From: Castellaniella sp. S9
GTDB lineage: Bacteria; Pseudomonadota; Gammaproteobacteria; Burkholderiales; Burkholderiaceae_B
Length of the DNA stretch: 64,000 nt
Direction: 5' to 3'
Assembly: GCF_027257175.1 (NCBI RefSeq)
Contig: NZ_JAPFGD010000001.1
Coordinates: forward strand, 465,946-529,945
The position numbers were made by a program, and so were the translations under genes. Under the pieces are notes generated by a model. That model worked only from the letters and a program-made list of their open reading frames with translations. It made no database searches and was not told where the DNA came from. Numbering within the stretch: the stretch's first letter is position 1; each line of letters opens with the position of its first letter. Shown piece after piece: positions 43,177-53,088 of this stretch.

Positions 43177-43779
43177 TCAACGTCCCTGAGTCCGGCGCCA
43201 CCACAACCGCAGGCCCAGCAGCACGGCGAGGGCCAAGGCATAGGCGTGGGGCTCTGCGAAATCGTTCTTGCCCGCGCGCATCAGGTAGAAATGCAGCACC
43301 GAGAGCACGGCCGCGGGATAGACCAGGGTATGCAGGCGCCGCCAGTTCCGCCCCAACCGGCGGATCCACCCCTGGGTCGAGGTCAGCGCCAGGGGCAGCA
43401 GGCACAGCACCGCCACTACGCCGACCAGGATGAAGTCGCGCTGCCACACGTCCCGCCACATCGCCGCCCATGCGCCGCCCCGGTCCCACCACCCCCAGGC
43501 CAGCACGTGCAGGACGGTGTAAAAGAACGCGTACAGGCCCAGCATGCGGCGATACCGGATCGCGCCCGGCCAATGCAAAAGGCGGCGCACCGGCGTCGCG
43601 CACAAGGTCAGCCACAGCGCCACCAGCGCCCAGACCCCCGAAGACCGGATGAGGAATTCGGGCGGATTGGCGCCCAGTTCCCCATGCACCCCCAGCCACA
43701 GCCAGCGCGCGACCGGAACCAAGCAGACGAGGAATAGGACGCCTTTGGAGATCTGCGCGGGCCACGAGGCGCGCGCCAT
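43177..43779 (-). CDS. msrQ: Protein-methionine-sulfoxide reductase heme-binding subunit MsrQ
   Basis: Inner-membrane heme protein that passes electrons from the respiratory chain to MsrP. The 200 residues contain about five or six membrane segments with histidines for heme binding in RRMLGLYAFFYTVLHVLAW and RRLHTLVYPAAVLSVLHFY, the ferric-reductase-like pattern. Its ATG overlaps the msrP stop by 1 nt. Confidence 0.93.
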   Translation of the reverse strand: MARASWPAQISKGVLFLVCLVPVARWLWLGVHGELGANPPEFLIRSSGVWALVALWLTLCATPVRRLLHWPGAIRYRRMLGLYAFFYTVLHVLAWGWWDRGGAWAAMWRDVWQRDFILVGVVAVLCLLPLALTSTQGWIRRLGRNWRRLHTLVYPAAVLSVLHFYLMRAGKNDFAEPHAYALALAVLLGLRLWWRRTQGR

Positions 43780-44732
43780 CAGAAATTCCGTCGCAGGTCC
43801 ATGCCCTGGTACAGGCCGGCCACCTGCTCGGCATAGCCATTGAACGGCAGGGTCGGAACGCGCGGCGCGAACAGGCCGGTGCCGATGCGCCGCTCGGTCG
43901 CCTGGCTCCAGCGCGGATGCGGCACGTCCGGATTCACGTTCGCATAAAAGCCGTATTCGCGGGGCGCGGCGCTCATCCAGCTGGACACCGGTTCGTCGGC
44001 CTGCAGGCTGATGCGGACCAGCGATTTGGCCGACTTGAAGCCATATTTCCAGGGCACGATCACCCGCAAGGGCGCGCCGTTCTGGGGCGGCAGGCGCCGG
44101 CCGTACACGCCGAAGGTGAGCAGGGTCAGGGGATGCATGGCCTCGTCCATGCGCAAGCCCTCGGTATACGGCCAGTCGAGGATGCCGGCGCGCACGCCCG
44201 GCATGGCCTCGGGCTGCAGGTCGGTGGTGAACACCACGTAGCGGGCGTCCGCGGTGGGCTCGACGTGCTTGATCAGGTGCGAGAGCGAGTAGCCCATCCA
44301 GGGGATGACCATCGACCAGGCCTCCACGCAGCGCAGGCGGTAGACGCGCTCCTCGAGGGGCGCCAGGCGCAGCAGCGCGTCCAGGTCCAGCGTGAGCGGC
44401 CGGCGCACGGCCCCCTCGATACGCACCTGCCAGGGCTCCAGCCGCATCCGGCCGGCGTTCTCGGACGGGTCGGCCTTGCCGGTGCCGAACTCGTAGAAAT
44501 TGTTGTAGGTGGTGATGTCGCGCCAGCCATTGGCCGGCTCGTCGATCGAGAGCGCCGGATTGGGCGCGCCCTCGAGGACCGGTCCGCTGGGCCCCTCGTC
44601 GTCGGCCTGCGCGCCCAGGGGCAGGCCCAGCGCGAGCGAACCCGCGGCGGCGCGGCGCAACCAGTCGCGCCGCGATTGCCAGACAGCCTCCGGCGTGATC
44701 TCGGAAGGCCGGATATCAGTACGCCCGCCCAT
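43779..44732 (-). CDS. msrP: Protein-methionine-sulfoxide reductase catalytic subunit MsrP
   Basis: Periplasmic molybdopterin enzyme that repairs oxidised methionines in envelope proteins. The 317 residues have a Tat signal ([12 protein letters not shown] at about 20-31, then a hydrophobic stretch) and the molybdenum-ligand Cys135 in [14 protein letters not shown]. The C-terminal [19 protein letters not shown] is family-typical. It forms a two-gene operon with msrQ. Confidence 0.94.
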   Translation of the reverse strand: MGGRTDIRPSEITPEAVWQSRRDWLRRAAAGSLALGLPLGAQADDEGPSGPVLEGAPNPALSIDEPANGWRDITTYNNFYEFGTGKADPSENAGRMRLEPWQVRIEGAVRRPLTLDLDALLRLAPLEERVYRLRCVEAWSMVIPWMGYSLSHLIKHVEPTADARYVVFTTDLQPEAMPGVRAGILDWPYTEGLRMDEAMHPLTLLTFGVYGRRLPPQNGAPLRVIVPWKYGFKSAKSLVRISLQADEPVSSWMSAAPREYGFYANVNPDVPHPRWSQATERRIGTGLFAPRVPTLPFNGYAEQVAGLYQGMDLRRNF

Positions 44733-44822
44733 TGTGCTCTCCTGGGATTCGCATGGACTTCAGACCATTGTGTGCCGCGAAAGTTCAAATTTCAAGCGTC
44801 CCGGCCCGCCGCCTCGGCCGGC

Positions 44823-45476
44823 TCAGGTCCGCGCCAGCAGCCAGGCCTGCATGTCGCCGACGCTGGAGACCAGAGCCGTGGGTTCGGCGGTGCCGAGTTC
44901 CTGGCGCGAATGCGCGCCATAGCTGACCGCGAGACTGTCGACGCCCGCATGCCGGGCCATCAGCACGTCATGGGTGGTATCCCCCACCATCACCGCCTCG
45001 AAGGGCTCCAGGCCGAACTCGAGCAGCAGTTGCTCGAGCATGGCGGGATCGGGCTTGCCGGCCGCCTCGTCGGCGCAGCGGGTCGCGTGGAACACCTCGC
45101 GCAGCGTCAGGGCATCGAGCGCCCGGTCCAGGCCCCGGCGGCTCTTGCCCGTGGCGACCCCCAGGATCACGCCGCGCAGGCTCAGGCCGCGCAGGAAGGC
45201 CTCCTGGCCGGGAAAGAGCCGCTGCTCGCGGTCCTGGCTCAGGAAGTGCTCGCGATAGCGATCGGCAAAAGCCCCCATTTGCTCGGGCGCCAGGGTCGGG
45301 ACCAGCCGGTACAGGGCGCTTTCGATGGACAGGCCGATGACCCAGCTGGCCTCCTCGGCCGACGGCAGGGGCAGGCCCAGGTCCGCGCAGGCGCCTTGCA
45401 GCGAGGCGACAATGTGCCGGGTGGAGTCCATCAGGGTGCCGTCCCAGTCGAAGATCACGGCGCGATAGGTTTTCAT
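44823..45476 (-). CDS. HAD-superfamily phosphatase, phosphoglycolate-phosphatase-like
   Basis: A 217-residue HAD hydrolase of the Gph/PGMB type. Motif I is IFDWDGTLMDST, motif II VATGKS, motif III the Lys of AAGKPDPAM and motif IV VMVGDTTHDVLMA. A helical cap lies between about 17 and 85. Substrate is uncertain: 2-phosphoglycolate or another phosphorylated metabolite. It overlaps rluC by 4 nt, a common pairing in beta- and gamma-proteobacteria. Confidence 0.88.
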   Translation of the reverse strand: MKTYRAVIFDWDGTLMDSTRHIVASLQGACADLGLPLPSAEEASWVIGLSIESALYRLVPTLAPEQMGAFADRYREHFLSQDREQRLFPGQEAFLRGLSLRGVILGVATGKSRRGLDRALDALTLREVFHATRCADEAAGKPDPAMLEQLLLEFGLEPFEAVMVGDTTHDVLMARHAGVDSLAVSYGAHSRQELGTAEPTALVSSVGDMQAWLLART

Positions 45477-46450
45477 GCGGAGGCTCCGAGCATCTGCAGC
45501 AGGTCCAGGCAGGCGGGCGGCAGGGGCGCCTCGAGCCGCAGGGCTTCGCCCGAGACCGGATGAGGCAGTTCGAGACGATGCGCATGCAGGAACATGCGGC
45601 GGAAACCCTGCGCGGCCAGTTCGGCGCGCACCGCGTCCGGACCGTATTTCTCGTCGCCGGCGATGGGGTGGCCGCTGGCCGCCAGGTGCACGCGGATCTG
45701 GTGGGTGCGGCCGCTGCGCAGCTCGGCGCCCACCAGGCTGTAGCGCCCGTAGCGCCGCTGCAGGGTAATGATGGTGTGTGCGGGCCGGCCCAGGGAATCC
45801 ACGCGGACGCGGCGTTCGCCCGAGGCGGTCAGGGTCTTGAGCAGGGGCAGCCGGATGTGCTGCCGGTCGTTGACCCAATCCCCCACCACCAGTGCAAGAT
45901 AGTGCTTGCGCCCCTCGCCCTGGCGCATCATCTCGTGCAGCGCCAGCAGCGCCCGGCGCGAGCGGGCGATCATCAGCAGCCCCGAGGTCTCGCGGTCCAG
46001 CCGATGGGCCAGCTCGAGGAAACGCTCGCCGGGCCGCGCCGCCCGCAGCTGCTCGATCACGCCGAACGACACCCCGCTGCCGCCATGCACCGCCACGCCG
46101 GCCGGCTTGTCGATGACCAGGAGGTCGCGGTCCTCGTGTATCACGGGGAAACTGGCCGGCGGCACGCCGGGCCGCTCGCCGGGCGCGGGCAGGCGCAGCG
46201 GCGGGATGCGCAGCAGGTCGCCATCGCTCAGCCGGGTGTCCGCGGCGCAGCGGCCCTTGTTGATCCGGACTTCCCCGCTGCGGATCGCCTTGTAGATATG
46301 GCTCTTGGGCACCCCTTTGCAGACGCGCAGCAGGAAGTTGTCCACCCGCTGTCCCGCGTGTTCGGGCCCGACGGTCACGAGGCGCACACCGGCCGTGGGG
46401 TTTTTCGCGGGAATCGTGTCAACTATTTTACGCATAAGGAAAAGCGGCAT
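45473..46450 (-). CDS. rluC: Ribosomal large-subunit pseudouridine synthase C
   Basis: Makes pseudouridines in 23S rRNA (positions 955, 2504 and 2580 in E. coli). The 325 residues have an N-terminal S4 domain (QRVDNFLLRVCKGVPKSHIYKAI) and a RluA-type catalytic domain with Asp152 in AHRLDRETSGLLM. ATG 46450 (MPLFLM) has GGAAG at good spacing, while ATG 46435 has none. The first codons overlap the plus-strand rne promoter; rluC-rne divergence is conserved in proteobacteria. Confidence 0.94.
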   Translation of the reverse strand: MPLFLMRKIVDTIPAKNPTAGVRLVTVGPEHAGQRVDNFLLRVCKGVPKSHIYKAIRSGEVRINKGRCAADTRLSDGDLLRIPPLRLPAPGERPGVPPASFPVIHEDRDLLVIDKPAGVAVHGGSGVSFGVIEQLRAARPGERFLELAHRLDRETSGLLMIARSRRALLALHEMMRQGEGRKHYLALVVGDWVNDRQHIRLPLLKTLTASGERRVRVDSLGRPAHTIITLQRRYGRYSLVGAELRSGRTHQIRVHLAASGHPIAGDEKYGPDAVRAELAAQGFRRMFLHAHRLELPHPVSGEALRLEAPLPPACLDLLQMLGASA

Positions 46451-46455
46451 ATAAT
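46427..46455 (+). promoter_or_regulatory. Sigma-70 promoter of rne
   Basis: TTTACG (46427-46432) and a perfect TATAAT (46450-46455) are 17 nt apart. Transcription should start near 46462, which places the rne start codon about 460 nt downstream. The element overlaps the first codons of the divergent rluC gene. Confidence 0.7.
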
Positions 46456-46921
46456 CGCTTCCAGCCTATAGAGGCTGGAAACCGCTGGACGTAGAGATGC
46501 AATGGATGCGTCTCCGTCGAGTCAAGAGGCGCTCATTGTAATGCCTGGATTCCAGCTTCCGGGTCCAAGGTCGCCGGCACCGTCCTGGTCCCACCCCGCC
46601 CACACAGTACTGTCGGGCCCGGTGGATCGACGGGATGCCGCGTGCGACGCTGTCGGTTTCTGCTCTTTCCAGCACCAGGCGCGGCCATTTGTGCGCGCCT
46701 GCCGTTCCCAGCAAATACTTTCGTCAACCACTACTGTGCCCCTGACCGCCCTGCTGCCAGAACCTCGCGCCCCAAGGCGCGCCGTGCCTACCCGGACAGG
46801 GGTGGGCGCGGCCTGACGTTTCCGGCCCGCCCGACCCTTACGCAGACCACAGCCACGCAGACCGAGTGACCCGAGGTCGTGCGCCGAACCCGGCGCGCCA
46901 TGACAACGGAGAAACCCACTC
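46456..46921 (+). promoter_or_regulatory. Long structured 5' leader of rne
   Basis: This 466-nt stretch has no gene that I can support. It begins with two clear hairpins: 46459-46480 (9-bp perfect stem TTCCAGCCT/AGGCTGGAA, ATAG loop) and 46488-46518 (11 bp with a 2-nt bulge, loop AATGGAT). The first lies at the predicted 5' end. In E. coli a 361-nt rne leader with hairpins lets RNase E cut its own message and autoregulate; the same design by analogy is likely here. I found no sequence match to the E. coli leader. The rest is C-rich and weakly structured to my eye. Confidence 0.6.
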
Positions 46922-49900
46922 ATGAAACGCATGCTGTTCAATGCGACGCATCAAGAAGAACTACGCGTCGCCATTGTCGATGGCCAGAAACTCATCGATC
47001 TGGACATCGAAACCGCCGGACGCGAACAACGCAAGGGCAACATCTACAAGGGCGTCATCACCCGCATCGAACCCGGCCTCGAGGCCTGCTTCGTCAGCTA
47101 CGGCGAGGAGCGCCACGGCTTCCTGCCCTTCAAGGAAATCGCGCGCAGCTATTTCAAGGAAGGCGTGGACGTGCGCACCGCGCGCATCCAGGATGCGCTC
47201 TCCGAGGGCCAGGAACTCATCATCCAGGTCGAAAAAGAGGAGCGCGGCAACAAGGGCGCGGCCCTGACCACCTTCATTTCGCTGGCCGGCCGCTATCTGG
47301 TCCTGATGCCCAACAATCCCCGGGGCGGCGGCGTCTCGCGCCGGGTCGAGGGCGAAGACCGCCAGGAACTGCGCGACACGATGGACCAGCTCGAGATCCC
47401 CTCGGGCATGAGCATGATCGCCCGCACGGCGGGCATCGGCCGCAGCGTCGAGGAACTGCAGTGGGACCTGAACTACCTGCTGCAGCTCTGGAGCGCCATC
47501 GATGCCGCGGCGCGCGACAACAAGGCGCCCATCCTGATCTACCTGGAATCCAGCCTGGTCATCCGCGCCATCCGCGATTATTTCTCGCCCGAGATCGGCG
47601 AGATCCTGATCGACACCGAGGACATCCACGACCAGGCCACGGCCTTCATGAGCGTGGTCATGCCCGACAACGTGAGCCGCGTCAAGTTCTACCGCGACGA
47701 CGTGCCGCTGTTCTCGCGCTTCCAGATCGAGCATCAGATCGAAACCGCCTACTCGCGCACGGTCCAGCTGCCCTCGGGCGGAGCCGTGGTGATCGACCAC
47801 ACCGAGGCGCTGGTGGCCGTGGACGTCAACTCGGCGCGCTCCACCCGGGGCGCCGACATCGAGGAAACCGCGCTGCGCACCAATCTCGAGGCCGCCGATG
47901 AGGTGGCCCGCCAGTTGCGCCTGCGCGACCTGGGCGGCCTGATCGTGATCGACTTCATCGACATGGAGGAGACCAAGAACCAGCGCGCCGTCGAGCAGCG
48001 TCTGCGCGATGCCCTGCACTTCGACCGCGCGCGCGTCCAGATGGGCAAGATTTCACGCTTCGGCCTGATGGAGCTCTCCCGCCAGCGCCTGCGCCCCGCC
48101 CTCAGCGAAGGCTCCCACATCACCTGCCCGCGCTGCACCGGCACCGGCGTGATCCGCGATGCCGAGTCCAGCGCCCTGCACGTGCTGCGCCTGCTCCAGG
48201 AGGAAGCCATGAAGGAAGGCACGGCCGCCCTGCACGCCCAGGTGCCGGTCGAGGTCGCCACCTTCCTCTTGAACGAAAAGCGCCGCGACATCGGCCAGAT
48301 CGAATCCCGCCTCAAGGTGAACCTGGTCCTGATTCCCAACAAGTCGCTGGAGACCCCGCACCACCACATCGAGCGCCTGCGCCACGACGACCCGCGCCTC
48401 GAGGAACACAAGACCAGCTTCGAGCTGGTCCAGGAGCCCGAGGACAAGGTGATCTGGCAGCCCAACAAGGCCCAGGAAGCCAAGTCGTCGCGCCCCGAAG
48501 CGCTGGTCAAGGGCATCCAGCCCGCCGAACCCGCGCCGCGCCACGTCGATCCCGAACCCAAGATCGCGACGGCCCCCGCGGCTGCGGCCGCGCCGGCGCC
48601 CCAGGCCGGCGGCCTGCTCAAGCGCCTGTTCGGCTGGCTGGCCGGGTCGAACACCCCCGTCGCCGCCGAGGAACACGCCAAGACCGAGGAAGCCGCGCCG
48701 GCGCGCGGGCGCCGCACGGGCACAGAAGGACGCCGCGAGCGCGGCTCTGGCGCCTCGTCGGGCCGCGGCGGACGCCGGCGCGAGCGCGGCGACCGTCCCG
48801 CCGAGCGCGATACCGAGCGCCCGGCCATCCAGCCGGCCCGCGCGCCCGAAGCCGCCGCCGAGGCCGGCGAGCCGCGCCGCGGCCGCGGACGCCGAGGCCG
48901 CGGACGCCGCAGCGGCGAGGATACCCTGGCCCCGGCGACGGCAGTCGTGATCGACGAAACCCATGCCGAGGCGCCGGCGGCAGCCGTCATCCCGGCCCCC
49001 GTCGCGACGCCGGCCGAGGCGCTAGCGCCCGTCGACAGCAGCCCGATCGAGGCGCACGAGACCGACATCGAGACCCCGGTCGCCGGCCCCGCGGTGGACA
49101 CCGAAACCGGTGATCCCGAGCGCAAGCGCCGCCGCCGTCGCGGCCGTCGCGGCCGTCGCAGCGGCGACGCCGCCACCGAAACGACCGTCGACAGCGACGT
49201 CCAGGTCGCCGACGCCGCCGATGAAGGCGACCACGCGCTGGAAACCCACGAGACGCCGCGCTTCGATCCTCAAGCCTTGAACGGCGCGGCACAGGCCAAC
49301 GTTCCGGCGGCCCTCGAATCCACGCCGGCGCAGGCCGAGACCGTCGTCGACGAGCCCGCCGCCTCCGTACCGGCTCCGGCGGCGGATGCCGAGTCCGCCC
49401 AGGACCGCTACGCCCGGATCCTGCCCGCCGCCGCGCAAACGGCCGAGGCGCAGGCCGACGCCGCCGCGGCCGATGCCGGCCCGGCGGATGCGGAACCCGA
49501 GGCCGAGGGCGTTGCCGCCCCGGTGCCCGATGAGGCCATGTCCGCAGCCGCCGAGGCGGCCGAAGATGTCGTTGCCGTGGCCCACGACGCCGTGCCCACT
49601 GCGGTTTCACCGCGGGGCGTGGAAGTCCCCGAGGCCGAGGAGCCCGCCGAGGTCCAGGCGCCCGTGCTGCTGGGCGCCACGGCAGCGCCGGCCGCAGAGC
49701 CCGCCGAGGCCGAAGCCGCCCCGGCCACCGGGGCCCTCGCAGCCGCCAACGGCGCGGCGCCCATCGCCATGGCGCCGATCGACGAGTCTCTGCAGGCCGC
49801 CGGCATGCAGCTCATCGAGACGCGCACCGCCGCCACGTCCTACGTGCCGCCCGCGCCGGTGCGCCTGGGCCGGGCCCGCAAGCCGGTCGCCACGCATCAG

Positions 49901-49933
49901 GACGAACCCCTGGAGCAGGTGGAAACCCACTAG
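46922..49933 (+). CDS. rne: Ribonuclease E
   Basis: Essential endoribonuclease for mRNA decay and rRNA/tRNA processing, scaffold of the degradosome. The 1003 residues have an S1 domain (about 36-120), the 5'-sensor and DNase I-like catalytic core with Asp301 ([10 protein letters not shown]) and Asp344 (IVIDFIDME), and the zinc-link CPRC at 402-405 for tetramer assembly. From about 510 on the protein is a disordered scaffold: arginine-rich blocks ([13 protein letters not shown] near 660 and [14 protein letters not shown] near 740) and long Ala/Glu/Pro stretches. A membrane-helix-like segment [11 protein letters not shown] lies near 569. The leader suggests autoregulation. Confidence 0.97.
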   Translation: MKRMLFNATHQEELRVAIVDGQKLIDLDIETAGREQRKGNIYKGVITRIEPGLEACFVSYGEERHGFLPFKEIARSYFKEGVDVRTARIQDALSEGQELIIQVEKEERGNKGAALTTFISLAGRYLVLMPNNPRGGGVSRRVEGEDRQELRDTMDQLEIPSGMSMIARTAGIGRSVEELQWDLNYLLQLWSAIDAAARDNKAPILIYLESSLVIRAIRDYFSPEIGEILIDTEDIHDQATAFMSVVMPDNVSRVKFYRDDVPLFSRFQIEHQIETAYSRTVQLPSGGAVVIDHTEALVAVDVNSARSTRGADIEETALRTNLEAADEVARQLRLRDLGGLIVIDFIDMEETKNQRAVEQRLRDALHFDRARVQMGKISRFGLMELSRQRLRPALSEGSHITCPRCTGTGVIRDAESSALHVLRLLQEEAMKEGTAALHAQVPVEVATFLLNEKRRDIGQIESRLKVNLVLIPNKSLETPHHHIERLRHDDPRLEEHKTSFELVQEPEDKVIWQPNKAQEAKSSRPEALVKGIQPAEPAPRHVDPEPKIATAPAAAAAPAPQAGGLLKRLFGWLAGSNTPVAAEEHAKTEEAAPARGRRTGTEGRRERGSGASSGRGGRRRERGDRPAERDTERPAIQPARAPEAAAEAGEPRRGRGRRGRGRRSGEDTLAPATAVVIDETHAEAPAAAVIPAPVATPAEALAPVDSSPIEAHETDIETPVAGPAVDTETGDPERKRRRRRGRRGRRSGDAATETTVDSDVQVADAADEGDHALETHETPRFDPQALNGAAQANVPAALESTPAQAETVVDEPAASVPAPAADAESAQDRYARILPAAAQTAEAQADAAAADAGPADAEPEAEGVAAPVPDEAMSAAAEAAEDVVAVAHDAVPTAVSPRGVEVPEAEEPAEVQAPVLLGATAAPAAEPAEAEAAPATGALAAANGAAPIAMAPIDESLQAAGMQLIETRTAATSYVPPAPVRLGRARKPVATHQDEPLEQVETH

Positions 49934-49942
49934 GCACGGCAA

Positions 49943-50015
49943 GGGGCCGCCCGAGGGCGGCCCCTCGGCAGGAAAAAGAAGGGGTGGCACCCATGGATGC
50001 CACCCCTTCTTTTTC
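49943..50015. terminator. Tandem hairpins, bidirectional terminator between rne and accD
   Basis: Two hairpins stand between the convergent stops. The first (49943-49964) is a 9-bp GC stem. The second is a perfect 18-bp inverted repeat (49972-49989 with 49998-50015, 8-nt loop) flanked by AAAAA on one side and TTTTT on the other, so it can end transcription from both strands. Confidence 0.9.
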
Positions 50016-50040
50016 GCCGCGCCGCAACCGGCGCCCCGGT

Positions 50041-50925
50041 CTACGCGGCCTTGGAGACCACTTCGATCGGCTGGCGCATGAACAAGGCCAGCAAATGGGC
50101 CAGTTCGGCCCGCATTTCGCGGCGGTCGATGACGCAATCGATCGCCCCCTTGGCCAGCAGGAACTCGGCGCGCTGGAAGCCCTCGGGCAGTTTTTCACGG
50201 ACGGTCTGCTCGATGACGCGCGGTCCGGCAAAGCCGATCAGGGCGTTGGGCTCGGCCATCACCACATCGCCCATGAAGGCGAAGCTGGCCGACACCCCTC
50301 CCATGGTGGGGTCCGTCAGGACGCTGATGAACGGCAGGCCCGCCTCCGCGAGGCGGCTGAGCATGGCATTGGTCTTGGCCATCTGCATGAGGGAAAACAG
50401 GGATTCCTGCATGCGCGCGCCGCCCGAGGCCGACACGCACACGAAAGGCATGCGTCCCTCGATGGCCGCCAGCACGCCGCGTGCAAAGCGCTCGCCCACC
50501 ACCGAGCCCATCGAGCCGCCCATGAAACTGAACTCGAAGCAGGCCAGGACCGTGGGCACCGACAGGATGGTGCCGCTGACCACCACCAGCGCCTCGGATT
50601 CGCCGGTCTGCTTGACGGCCTCGGAGACGCGCTCGGGATACTTGCGGGAATCCTTGAATTTCAAAGGATCCATCGGCCGCGTCCCGGCGCCGATCTCGAG
50701 GCGGCCGTCGGGATCGAGCAGCGCATCGATGCGCGCGCGCGCGCCGATGCGCATGTGGTGGCTGCACTTGGGGCAGACGCTCAGCGTTGCCTGCAGATCC
50801 TCCTTGTACAGCACCGATTCACAGGAGGGGCACTTCACCCACAGCCCTTCGGGGACGCGCTTGTTGGCGCTGGAATCGTTGTTGCGATTGATGCGCGGGG
50901 GCAGGATTTTCTCGAACCAGCTCAT
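50041..50925 (-). CDS. accD: Acetyl-CoA carboxylase carboxyltransferase subunit beta
   Basis: Half of the carboxyltransferase that makes malonyl-CoA, the feedstock of the fab genes. The 294 residues have an N-terminal zinc ribbon (Cys32, Cys35, Cys51, Cys54) and a crotonase-like core with [36 protein letters not shown] conserved parts ([10 protein letters not shown] visible). It lies 4 nt downstream of trpA, the familiar trpB-trpA-accD arrangement. Confidence 0.97.
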   Translation of the reverse strand: MSWFEKILPPRINRNNDSSANKRVPEGLWVKCPSCESVLYKEDLQATLSVCPKCSHHMRIGARARIDALLDPDGRLEIGAGTRPMDPLKFKDSRKYPERVSEAVKQTGESEALVVVSGTILSVPTVLACFEFSFMGGSMGSVVGERFARGVLAAIEGRMPFVCVSASGGARMQESLFSLMQMAKTNAMLSRLAEAGLPFISVLTDPTMGGVSASFAFMGDVVMAEPNALIGFAGPRVIEQTVREKLPEGFQRAEFLLAKGAIDCVIDRREMRAELAHLLALFMRQPIEVVSKAA

Positions 50926-50929
50926 GAAC

Positions 50930-51787
50930 TTATCCTTGTTTGATCTCGGTCAGCGCCTGGCGGATGTCGCCCAGCCACGCGGCGGCCGCCTCGATGGCGG
51001 CCTGCGGCCCCTGCGCGCCCGAGGCCTGCTCGATGACCTGGATGAGCGCGCTGCCGATGACCACCGCATCCGCGCAGGCGGCCAGCGCCTGTGCGCTGCG
51101 CGCGTCACGGATGCCGAAGCCCACGCCCACCGGGATGTCGAGGTGGCGGCGGATGACCTCGAGGTGGCGGCGCACGTCCTCGGTATCGAGGTGGCCCGCA
51201 CCGGTCACGCCCTTGAGCGACACATAATACACATAGCCGCGCGCCAGCCGCGCGACCAGGCGCATGCGCGCCTCGGTGGAGGTCGGCGCCAGCAGGAAGA
51301 TCGGATCCAGGCCGGCCTCGGCCAGCATCCGGGTGAAATCCATCGATTCCTCGGGGGTGTAGTCCACCACCAGGACCCCGTCCACCCCGGCCTGCGCCGC
51401 GCGCTGGGCGAAAGCCTCCCGGCCCATGCACTCGATCGGATTGGCATAGCCCATCAGCACGACCGGCGTGCGCGTATTCGTGCGCCGGAACTCGGCCACG
51501 AAATCCAGGACCCGCGCCAGGCTGGTGCCCGCGGCAATCGCCCGGTCGCCCGCACGCTGGATCACCGGGCCGTCGGCCATGGGATCCGAGAACGGCACGC
51601 CGAGTTCGATCACGTCGGCGCCGGCCTCGACCAGCGCATGCATGAGCCCGGGGGTGGACGCCACCAGCGGATCGCCGGCGGTGACGTAGGGAATCAGGGC
51701 GGCGCGGCCGGCCAGCGACCCGAAGGCCGCGGACAGGCGGGCATTGCCGGCCTGGGAATTGCTCGCATTCATGGCCTGCTCCGTCAC
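50930..51787 (-). CDS. trpA: Tryptophan synthase alpha chain
   Basis: Cleaves indole-3-glycerol phosphate to indole, which is channelled to TrpB. Catalytic Glu is in [16 protein letters not shown] and Asp in VVDYTPEES; phosphate-binding GVGFGIRDA follows. The GTG at 51787 overlaps the trpB stop (GTGA), which favours coupled initiation and gives 285 residues; an ATG five codons in (51772) would give 280. Both leave an N-terminus longer than E. coli TrpA (268). Confidence 0.95.
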   Translation of the reverse strand: MTEQAMNASNSQAGNARLSAAFGSLAGRAALIPYVTAGDPLVASTPGLMHALVEAGADVIELGVPFSDPMADGPVIQRAGDRAIAAGTSLARVLDFVAEFRRTNTRTPVVLMGYANPIECMGREAFAQRAAQAGVDGVLVVDYTPEESMDFTRMLAEAGLDPIFLLAPTSTEARMRLVARLARGYVYYVSLKGVTGAGHLDTEDVRRHLEVIRRHLDIPVGVGFGIRDARSAQALAACADAVVIGSALIQVIEQASGAQGPQAAIEAAAAWLGDIRQALTEIKQG

Positions 51788-52983
51788 AGGGTGATGCCGC
51801 TGAATTCAGCGACCGTGTGCATGTCCTTGTCGCCGCGCCCGGACAGATTGACCAGGATCACCTGGTCACTGGGCAAGGTGGGGGCGAGCTTGACCGCATG
51901 GGCGATCGCATGGGCGGACTCGAGCGCGGGCATGATGCCCTCGATGCGGCAGCAATCGTGGAACGCCGCCAGGGCCTCCTGGTCGGTGATCCCCACGTAT
52001 TCGGCCCGGCCCGATTCCTTCAGCCAGGCGTGCTCGGGACCGACGCCCGGGTAATCCAGGCCGGCCGAGATCGAATGGGTTTCGGTGATCTGGCCGTTGG
52101 CATCCTGCAGCAGGTAGGTGCGGTTGCCGTGCAGCACGCCCACCACGCCGCGCGAGAGCGATGCCGCGTGCCGGCCGGTGTCCAGGCCCTCGCCCGCCGC
52201 CTCGACGCCCACCAGGCGCACGTCCGGCTGGTCAATGTAGGGATGGAAAATCCCCATGGCGTTCGATCCGCCGCCCACCGAAGCCAGCACGTAGTCCGGC
52301 TGGCGGCCGGCGTCGCGCGGCATCTGCTCGAGGCATTCGCGCCCGATGATGGACTGGAAGTCGCGCACCATCTTGGGATAGGGATGGGGCCCGGCGACCG
52401 TGCCGATGATGTAGAAGGTGTTCTCGACGTTGGTCACCCAGTCGCGCATGGCCTCGTTCAGGGCGTCCTTGAGGGTGCGCGAGCCGGACTCGACGGGCAC
52501 CACGGTGGCGCCCAGCAGTTTCATGCGATAGACGTTCGAGGCCTGGCGGCGGACGTCCTCGCTGCCCATGTACACCACGCATTCGAGGCCGTAGCGGGCG
52601 GCCACGGTCGCGGTGGCGACGCCGTGCTGGCCGGCGCCGGTCTCGGCGATCACGCGCGGCTTGCCCATGCGGCGCGCCAGCAAGGCCTGGCCGATGCAAT
52701 TGTTGACCTTGTGCGCCCCGGTATGGTTCAGGTCCTCGCGCTTGAGCCAGATCTGCGCGCCGCCCAGTTGCCGGGACCAGCGCCGCGCGTGGTAGACGGG
52801 GGTCGGGCGTCCGACGTAGTGCGCGAGTTCATAGGCGAATTCGCGCTGGAACTCCGGGTCGTCGCGATAGCGGTCATAGGCCTCGCGCAGCGCATCGAGC
52901 GCATGCACCAGCGTCTCGGCGACGAACGAACCGCCGAACACGCCGAAATGCCCCTGGGGGTCGGGAAGGGTATAGGGTTTCAA
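51784..52983 (-). CDS. trpB: Tryptophan synthase beta chain
   Basis: PLP enzyme that joins indole and serine to tryptophan. The PLP lysine is in [14 protein letters not shown] and the phosphate loop is [18 protein letters not shown] is also present. No ATG fits. The TTG at 52983 gives [13 protein letters not shown] right after the initiator, the normal TrpB start, and 399 residues. An open frame extends 23 codons further to a TTG at 53052 but lacks homology. The upstream gene is relA, not trpF. Confidence 0.94.
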   Translation of the reverse strand: MKPYTLPDPQGHFGVFGGSFVAETLVHALDALREAYDRYRDDPEFQREFAYELAHYVGRPTPVYHARRWSRQLGGAQIWLKREDLNHTGAHKVNNCIGQALLARRMGKPRVIAETGAGQHGVATATVAARYGLECVVYMGSEDVRRQASNVYRMKLLGATVVPVESGSRTLKDALNEAMRDWVTNVENTFYIIGTVAGPHPYPKMVRDFQSIIGRECLEQMPRDAGRQPDYVLASVGGGSNAMGIFHPYIDQPDVRLVGVEAAGEGLDTGRHAASLSRGVVGVLHGNRTYLLQDANGQITETHSISAGLDYPGVGPEHAWLKESGRAEYVGITDQEALAAFHDCCRIEGIMPALESAHAIAHAVKLAPTLPSDQVILVNLSGRGDKDMHTVAEFSGITL

Positions 52984-53088
52984 GGCTTTCTCGAAAAACG
53001 TCCGCAGGATGCCAGCCGATCCGCAGGCGGCGCGGACAACACGCAGGATCAAACAGGATATTCTACCAGCGCCGCGGCGGCCCGGACC

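Noticed and set aside
52984..53052. N-terminal extension of trpB to a TTG at 53052
   Set aside because: The 23 extra codons show no similarity to TrpB and the TTG at 52983 gives the standard family N-terminus.
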